Position numbers and translations under genes: made by a program. DNA of 64,000 bases, from positions 3,462,001 through 3,526,000 of the forward strand of contig NZ_CP162488.1 in NCBI RefSeq assembly GCF_041242975.1, written 5' to 3'. Below, piece after piece: positions 59,374 to 64,000 of the stretch (the first letter of the stretch is position 1; each line of letters opens with the position of its first letter). Origin of the DNA: Xanthomonas sp. DAR 35659 (GTDB lineage: Bacteria; Pseudomonadota; Gammaproteobacteria; Xanthomonadales; Xanthomonadaceae). The notes below the pieces were generated by a model. It made no database searches. It saw only the letters and a program-made list of their open reading frames with translations, and had not been told where the DNA came from.

Positions 59374-60593
59374 GGCGCGGCCTCGCGATGCGGCGCGGCG
59401 GCCTGGCCCTGCCCGCTTTCCTGCTGCACACGATCCTTGGCGTCCTTGGCCGCGCGCGTGTCCACCGTCACCGTCACCGACATGCCCGGCACCAGCACCT
59501 TGCGCGCCTCGGCGCCGGCCTTCAGACGGATCCGCACCGGCACCCGCTGCACCACCTTGGTGAAGTTGCCGGTGGCGTTCTCCGGCGGCAGCAGCGCGAA
59601 CTGCGACCCGGTGCCCGGCGCGATGCTCTCCACCACGCCCTCCAGTTCGACCCCGGGCAGCGCATCGACCTCGATCCGCGCCGGCTGCCCGGGCCGCATC
59701 AGCCCGACCTGGGTTTCCTTGAAGTTGGCGCTCAGGTACAGCGCGTCCACCGGCACCACGCTCATCAGCCGCGTGCCGGCGGCGACGAACTGGCCGACCT
59801 GCACGGTCTTGTCGCCGATGCGCCCGTCGATGCGCGCGGTGAGCCGGGTGTCCTCCACCGCCACCTGCGCCTGGTCGGCGTCGGCTTGCGCCTGGGTGAG
59901 CCCGGCACGGGCCTGGTCGAGCTGCGCGCTGGCGCCCTGCAACTGGCTTTCGGCGGCCGCCACCTGCGCCTTGGCCGCATCGAACTGGGCCTGGGCGCGA
60001 TCGCGGTCGTGGACGATGCTCTCGTAATGCTCGTGCGTATCGGCGCCCGACGCGGCCAGCGGCCCGAACCGCTTGGCCTCGCCTTGGGCGAAGCGCAGGC
60101 TGGCCGCGGCCGCGCTGACCTGGGTACGCGCCTGCAGCAGGGTCGCGCGCTGCGCCTGCAGCGCGGCCTCGGCGGCGGCGATGTCGGCCTGGCGCACCGC
60201 GATCGCGGCCTGCGCCTGCTGCAAGGTGGCGCGGTAGGTGCGCTCGTCGATCTGCAGCAGCGGCTGCCCGGCCTTGACCGTCTGGTTGTCGCCGACGAAC
60301 ACCGCGGTCACGTAGCCATTGACCCGCGGCGCCACCGCCACCGAATCGGCCTGCAGATAGGCGTTGTTGGTCTCCTGCAGGTAGCGGCCGGTGGTCAGGT
60401 AGTAGATCAGCCACACCACCAGGCCGACCACGACCGCCAGGCCGATCAGCAGCAGGGTCCATTTCACCTTGGGATTCTTCAGCGGCGACGGCTTGTCGGG
60501 CTGCTTGCCGTCGTCCTGGGCGGGTCCGTCGCGGCCATCGTCCGGAGCCGCCTGCCGTTGCGTCTGCGTGGGATCTTGGTCGTGGGTGCTCAA
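59370..60593 (-). CDS. emrA: EmrA-like periplasmic adaptor (HlyD family)
   Basis: A 407-residue membrane-fusion protein. A cytoplasmic N-terminus rich in Gln/Asp is followed by one helix (about 45-66), a lipoyl half-motif (APRVNGYVTAVFVGDNQTVKAGQPLLQID), a long coiled-coil (about 120-255) and a beta-barrel with LYLSANFKETQVGLMRPGQ. It bridges EmrB and the outer-membrane lipoprotein. It is the first gene of the efflux operon; a candidate operator lies about 95-120 bp upstream. Confidence 0.94.
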   Translation of the reverse strand: MSTHDQDPTQTQRQAAPDDGRDGPAQDDGKQPDKPSPLKNPKVKWTLLLIGLAVVVGLVVWLIYYLTTGRYLQETNNAYLQADSVAVAPRVNGYVTAVFVGDNQTVKAGQPLLQIDERTYRATLQQAQAAIAVRQADIAAAEAALQAQRATLLQARTQVSAAAASLRFAQGEAKRFGPLAASGADTHEHYESIVHDRDRAQAQFDAAKAQVAAAESQLQGASAQLDQARAGLTQAQADADQAQVAVEDTRLTARIDGRIGDKTVQVGQFVAAGTRLMSVVPVDALYLSANFKETQVGLMRPGQPARIEVDALPGVELEGVVESIAPGTGSQFALLPPENATGNFTKVVQRVPVRIRLKAGAEARKVLVPGMSVTVTVDTRAAKDAKDRVQQESGQGQAAAPHREAAP

Positions 60594-60918
60594 GTCGCGG
60601 ATTCCTGGAGATGGACGGGGCGGTCGATGCCATGCCTTGGCGGGGCGACGGGCGCAGCGTGGCGCTGGCCCGTTACCAGACGGCGGCGTACGGATGAATC
60701 TACAAGTATCTGTACCGGCGAGTCCAGATTGTGTGAGGGTGGGCGTCGGTGGAGTTCAGGTGCTGTGCGGCTGTGCTTGTCGCGGACGCTATTGCGCCTG
60801 GCCTCGCCTGCTGCGGCAAGGCCGGACCAGTGCAGCCATGCACTCTTCCTCTCCTGGCGGAACCAGGGACGCCTTTTCGGGAAACGTGCCCGCAGGGCCG
60901 GATGACGGTGAGGGCTTA
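60594..60918 (-). promoter_or_regulatory. Upstream region of the efflux operon with a candidate operator
   Basis: About 325 bp without a gene. GTACGGAT (60688-60695) and ATCTGTAC (60708-60715) form an imperfect 8-bp dyad over 28 bp, and TACAAGTATCTGTA (60701-60714) has the TACA-N6-TGTA pattern seen at TetR/MarR-type operators. No regulator gene is adjacent, and the core promoter is not clear. The right part (from about 60840) resembles the repeats beyond the IS element. Confidence 0.3.
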
Positions 60919-61784
60919 GAGTCGCTAACAAAACGTAGTTGAACGCAGATTCGCATGTGGCAAAATTAGCGACATGGCCCGTCGCAAAGAGATCCCCGCC
61001 GCGCTGTGGAAGCGCATCGAACCGCTGATCCCGCCAGTCAAGCCCTCGCCCAAAGGAGGGCGGCCTCGCGTCAGCGATCAGCAAGCCCTCAACGGCATCG
61101 TCTATGTCCTGCGGACCGGCATTCCATGGGAAGAACTGCCCCTGGAATTGGGCTACGGCAGCGGCATGACCTGTTGGCGCCGGTTGCGCGACTGGCAGGC
61201 CGCCGGCGTCTGGCATCGCCTGCATCAGGTTCTGCTGGCCGAATTGCGGCGAGCCGACAAGCTGGACCTGACCGAGCCAGCCTGGACGCGGCCAGTGTGG
61301 CCTCCCCCCGGGGGGCGCGTACACCGGACCGAACCCGACCGATCGCGGCAAACTCGGCAGCAAGCGGCATCTGATCGTCGATCGCAATGGCGTTCCCTTG
61401 GCGTTCTGCGTGACCGGAGCCAACCGGCACGACTCGGTGGTCTTCGAGGAACTGGTCGATGCCTTGCCGCCGATCGCCGGCAAGCCAGGGCGCCCACGAC
61501 GTTGGCCAGGCAAACTGCACGCTGACAAGGCCTACGACATCGATCGTTGCCGCCATCACCTCAAGAAGCGGGGCATCACGCCACGCATCGCTCGCAAGGG
61601 GATCGAGCGCAACGACCGGCTGGGGCGCCATCGCTGGGTCGTGGAACGCACTCACGCGTGGTTCGCAGGCATGGGCAAGCTACGCATCCGATTCGAACGT
61701 CGCATCGATATCCATCTGGCGTGGCTCTCGATTGCCTGTTCGATCATCTGCCTACGGATCCTTCCTTAGTTTTGTTAGCGACTC
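60919..61784 (+). mobile_element. IS5-family insertion sequence, 866 bp
   Basis: Perfect 16-bp terminal inverted repeats, GAGTCGCTAACAAAAC and GTTTTGTTAGCGACTC, bound the element. The 3-bp direct repeat TTA flanks it on both sides (60916-60918 and 61785-61787), a TNA-type target duplication. It contains a single transposase gene in three frames and no passenger gene. It landed in, or next to, an intergenic repeat between the efflux and polyamine genes. Confidence 0.93.
60974..61769 (+). pseudogene. IS5-family transposase, reading frame broken twice
   Basis: The N-terminal part (MARRKEIPAALWKRIEPLIPP to about LRRADKLDL) is the IS5 DUF4096-like DNA-binding domain. The frame must shift near 61271 to read RASLDAASVASPRG and again at the C6G6 tract near 61305-61316 to read AYTGPNPTDRGKLGSKRHL and the DDE C-terminal half (ending ICLRILP at 61769). 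Each shift fits one missing base. One might be a programmed frameshift of the IS427/IS1031 kind, but two make an inactive copy more likely. Confidence 0.8.
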
Positions 61785-61827
61785 TTAGCCTCATGCATCC
61801 CAGACTCTGCGAGTCGCTTCGCGCCGG

Positions 61828-62004
61828 ACCCTCACCCCAACCCCTCTCCCGATGGGAGAGGGGCTAGCAGCTTTTCCTTCTCCCCGCGGGAGAAGGTGCC
61901 CCGAAGGGGCGGATGAGGGTACGGGCGTAGCCTCGTGCGCCCAACTCCGTCAGTCGCTTTCGCGTCGTACCCTCACCCCACCCCTCTCCCGACGGGAGAG
62001 GGGC
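61828..62004. repeat. Intergenic repeats with CTCTCCC/GGGAGAG hairpins
   Basis: Three hairpin units: CCCCTCTCCC-GAT-GGGAGAGGGG (61842-61864), CTTCTCCCCGCGGGAGAAGG with GTGCCCCGAAGGGGC (61877-61910), and CCCCTCTCCC-GAC-GGGAGAGGGG (61981-62003). ACCCTCACCCCA precedes the outer two. Repeats of this type are spread through Xanthomonas and Stenotrophomonas intergenic DNA. They follow potF1's stop on its minus strand and could act as a 3' end. Confidence 0.8.
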
Positions 62005-62041
62005 TGTACTGCCTTGCCATCGGGATCTGCTGCGGTCGCGC

Positions 62042-63166
62042 TCAATGGCCGGTCTTCAGTTCCGTCCACAGCCGCGTGTACTGGCGGTCCACGTCCGGCG
62101 GCATCACCGCCAGCGCGAACAACTTGGCCTGCACCTCCGCCGGCGGGTAGATAGTCCGGTCGCCGCTGATCGCCGCATCGATCAAAGGCAGCGACTTGGG
62201 CACCGCATTGGGGTAGCTGACGAAGTTGGTGTTGGCCGCGGCCACTTCCGGAGTCAGCAGGTAGTTGATGAACTGGTAGGCGTTCTCCGGATGCTTGGCG
62301 TCCTTGGGGATGGCCAGCATGTCGAAGAACTGCAGCGCTCCTTCCTTCGGGATCGAATAGCCGATGCGCACGCCGTTCTTGGCTTCCTCGGCGCGGTCGC
62401 GCGCCTGCGCGATGTCGCCGGACCAGCCCACCACCAGGCAGGTGCTGCCCTTGGCCAGCGCGTCGATGTATTGCGAGGAATGGAAGTTCTGGATGTAGGG
62501 GCGGATTTCCTTGAGCTTGGCCGCGGCCTTCTCGATCACCTTGGGGTCGGTGCTGTTCGGATCCTCGCCCAGGTAGTGCAGCACCGTCGGCACGATCTCC
62601 GAGGCGGTATCGAGGAAGGTCACCCCGCAATCCTTGAGCTTGGCCAGATTCTTCGGCTCGAACACCAGCTCCCAACTGTCGACCACGTCGGTGTTGCCGA
62701 ACGCGGCCTGGACCTTGTCCACGTTGTAGCCGATGCCGGTGGTGCCCCACAGGTACGGCACCGCATAGGTGTTGCCCGGATCCTGCTGGGCGATGCGCTG
62801 CATCATCGCCGGGTCGAGGTTGGCCAGGTTCGGGATCTTGCGCTTGTCCAGCGGCAGGAACACGCCGGCCTGTATTTGCCGGCCGAGGAAGCTCAGCGAC
62901 GGCACCACCACGTCGTAGCCGCTGCCGCCGGCCAGCAGCTTGGCTTCCAGCACCTCGTTGCTGTCGAACACGTCGTAGGTGACGTGGATGCCGCTGTGCC
63001 GCTCGAAGCCGGGCACGGTGCCTTCGGCGATGTAGTCCGACCAGTTGTAGACGTTCAATTGCTTGGCCTCGTCGGCGCCCGCCGCCGCGCCGCCCTCCGG
63101 CTCCGATCCGCCGCAGCCGGCCAGGCCCAGCACCGCCCACATCCCCGCTATCGCTCGCCACTTCAT
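62042..63166 (-). CDS. potF: PotF-like polyamine-binding lipoprotein (first copy)
   Basis: A 374-residue periplasmic binding protein for putrescine or spermidine, feeding PotGHI. The signal is a lipoprotein type: LAGC puts the lipidated Cys at 18, unusual beside the soluble PotF of enterics. The mature part (QLNVYNWSDYIAEGTVPGFERHSGIHVTYDVFDSNE) and AVPYLWGTTGIGYN, VGWSGDIAQARDRA and PENAYQFINYLLTPEVAA are PotD/PotF hallmarks. Start ATG at 63166 has GGAG upstream. A close paralogue lies directly upstream at 63327. Confidence 0.93.
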   Translation of the reverse strand: MKWRAIAGMWAVLGLAGCGGSEPEGGAAAGADEAKQLNVYNWSDYIAEGTVPGFERHSGIHVTYDVFDSNEVLEAKLLAGGSGYDVVVPSLSFLGRQIQAGVFLPLDKRKIPNLANLDPAMMQRIAQQDPGNTYAVPYLWGTTGIGYNVDKVQAAFGNTDVVDSWELVFEPKNLAKLKDCGVTFLDTASEIVPTVLHYLGEDPNSTDPKVIEKAAAKLKEIRPYIQNFHSSQYIDALAKGSTCLVVGWSGDIAQARDRAEEAKNGVRIGYSIPKEGALQFFDMLAIPKDAKHPENAYQFINYLLTPEVAAANTNFVSYPNAVPKSLPLIDAAISGDRTIYPPAEVQAKLFALAVMPPDVDRQYTRLWTELKTGH

Positions 63167-63326
63167 CGTCGTCTCCGATGCCGCCCGTCGCGGGCGGCGG
63201 TTGGCGGGACGCCGCATGGGCCGCGTCCCGGTGGTCCTCCCCCATTGGCGACCGCGCGCCGCGCGGCCGTACTGCGTGCAGGCGCGGCAGCGTCGCGCCG
63301 CGCCATGGACCACGGACGCGACCGGC

Positions 63327-64000
63327 TCAGCGGCCGGTCTTGATCTCCGTCCACAGGCGGGTATACAGCTTGTCCACCTCGGGCGGGTTGATCGAATAGG
63401 TGAACATCTTCGCCGCCACCTCCGGCGGCGGATAGATGGTCGGGTCGTTGCGGATCGCCGCATCCACCAGCGGCGTCGCCTTCGGCACCGGATTGGCGTA
63501 ATGGATGAAGTTGCTGTTGGCCGCGGCCACCTCCGGGGTCAACAGGTAGTTGATGAACTTGTAGGCGTTCTCCGGATGCTTGGCGTCCTTGGGGATGGCC
63601 AGCATGTCGAACCACTGCGGCGCGCCTTCCTTGGGAATCGAATAGGCCACGTGCACGCCGTTCTTGGCTTCCTCGGCGCGATCGCGCGCCTGGATGATGT
63701 CGCCGGACCAGCCCACCGCCAGGCAGGTGCTGCCGTTAGCCAGCGAGGTCACGTACTGCGAGGAGTGGAAGTTCTGCACGTAGGGGCGGATGCCCTTGAT
63801 CAGCGCCGCGGCCTTCTCGATCTTGGCGGGATCGGTGCTGTGCGGATCCTCGCCCAGGTAATGCAGCGCGATCGGGATCAGGTCCGAGGGCGTGTCCAGC
63901 AGGGTCACGCCGCAATCCTTGAGCTTGGCCAGGTTCTCCGGCTTGAACACCAGGTCCCAGCTGTTGGCGATGTCGGTGCTGCCGAACGCGGCCTTGACCT
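63327..64000 (-). CDS. potF: PotF-like polyamine-binding protein (second copy), C-terminal part
   Basis: The last 224 codons; the start lies beyond the right edge. It aligns along its whole visible length with the neighbouring PotF-like protein (for example IRPYVQNFHSSQYVTSLANGS and PKDAKHPENAYKFINYLLTPEVAAANSNF), and ends the same way (LYTRLWTEIKTGR). The two genes are clear tandem duplicates that have drifted apart. A difference in substrate preference is possible but not visible here. Confidence 0.92.
   Translation of the reverse strand, partial: VKAAFGSTDIANSWDLVFKPENLAKLKDCGVTLLDTPSDLIPIALHYLGEDPHSTDPAKIEKAAALIKGIRPYVQNFHSSQYVTSLANGSTCLAVGWSGDIIQARDRAEEAKNGVHVAYSIPKEGAPQWFDMLAIPKDAKHPENAYKFINYLLTPEVAAANSNFIHYANPVPKATPLVDAAIRNDPTIYPPPEVAAKMFTYSINPPEVDKLYTRLWTEIKTGR

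Overview
The window is GC-rich, densely coded DNA from a Xanthomonas-like gammaproteobacterium (Lysobacteraceae/Xanthomonadaceae). The evidence is a Xanthomonas-type chromosomal type IV secretion system with a long VirB7 carrying an N0-like domain, an Oar-type TonB-dependent receptor, a petABC-sspAB cluster, REP-type inverted repeats (GTAGGAGCGGCTTCAGCCGC) and GGGAATC heptamer arrays typical of the group. I cannot fix the species from sequence alone.

Layout. 1-8746 (minus strand): type IV secretion genes in transcription order virD4, virB7, B8, B9, B10, B11, B1, B2, B3 and the start of virB4, most of them touching or overlapping. This gene order and the VirB7 type match the interbacterial-killing T4SS of Xanthomonas. 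A terminator, a candidate promoter and a roughly 300-nt leader separate virD4 from virB7, and a strong hairpin with a T-rich tail separates virB3 from virB4. 8782-12194: a small unknown gene, tRNA-Val(GAC), uvrB, a FimT-like pseudopilin and tRNA-Asn(GUU). 12281-20453: a type IV pilus minor-pilin operon, fimU-pilV-pilW-pilX-pilY1-pilE, built with 4-base stop/start overlaps; PilY1 carries a PA14-like insert and a calcium-binding loop. 20618-25424: ppnN and a TonB-dependent receptor.

25732-32249: marC, an SDR-family protein and a monothiol glutaredoxin (minus); a divergent iron-type superoxide dismutase (plus); purEK (minus); then a Trm112-like gene, nadC and a DUF2272 gene (plus). 32250-33602 is repeat-rich and holds a DUF3301 gene with a decayed partial copy of itself. 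33603-38803 (minus): petA-petB-[50-residue ORF]-petC-sspA-sspB plus a lytic transglycosylase. The 50-residue ORF is coupled to both petB and petC and repeats part of the cytochrome b Qo-site motif; it is the most intriguing item here.

39084-51297: a WYL-type regulator divergent from a glutathione S-transferase across a near-perfect operator; then a metallopeptidase, miaB, and the phoH-ybeY-corC region together with small secreted proteins (one frameshifted), a DUF4105 protein and corA. 51649-64000 (mostly minus): an aldehyde dehydrogenase, polyamine permease genes potGHI, an EmrAB-NodT tripartite efflux operon, an IS5-family element with exact inverted repeats and a 3-bp target duplication, and two tandem polyamine-binding lipoproteins, the second cut by the window end.
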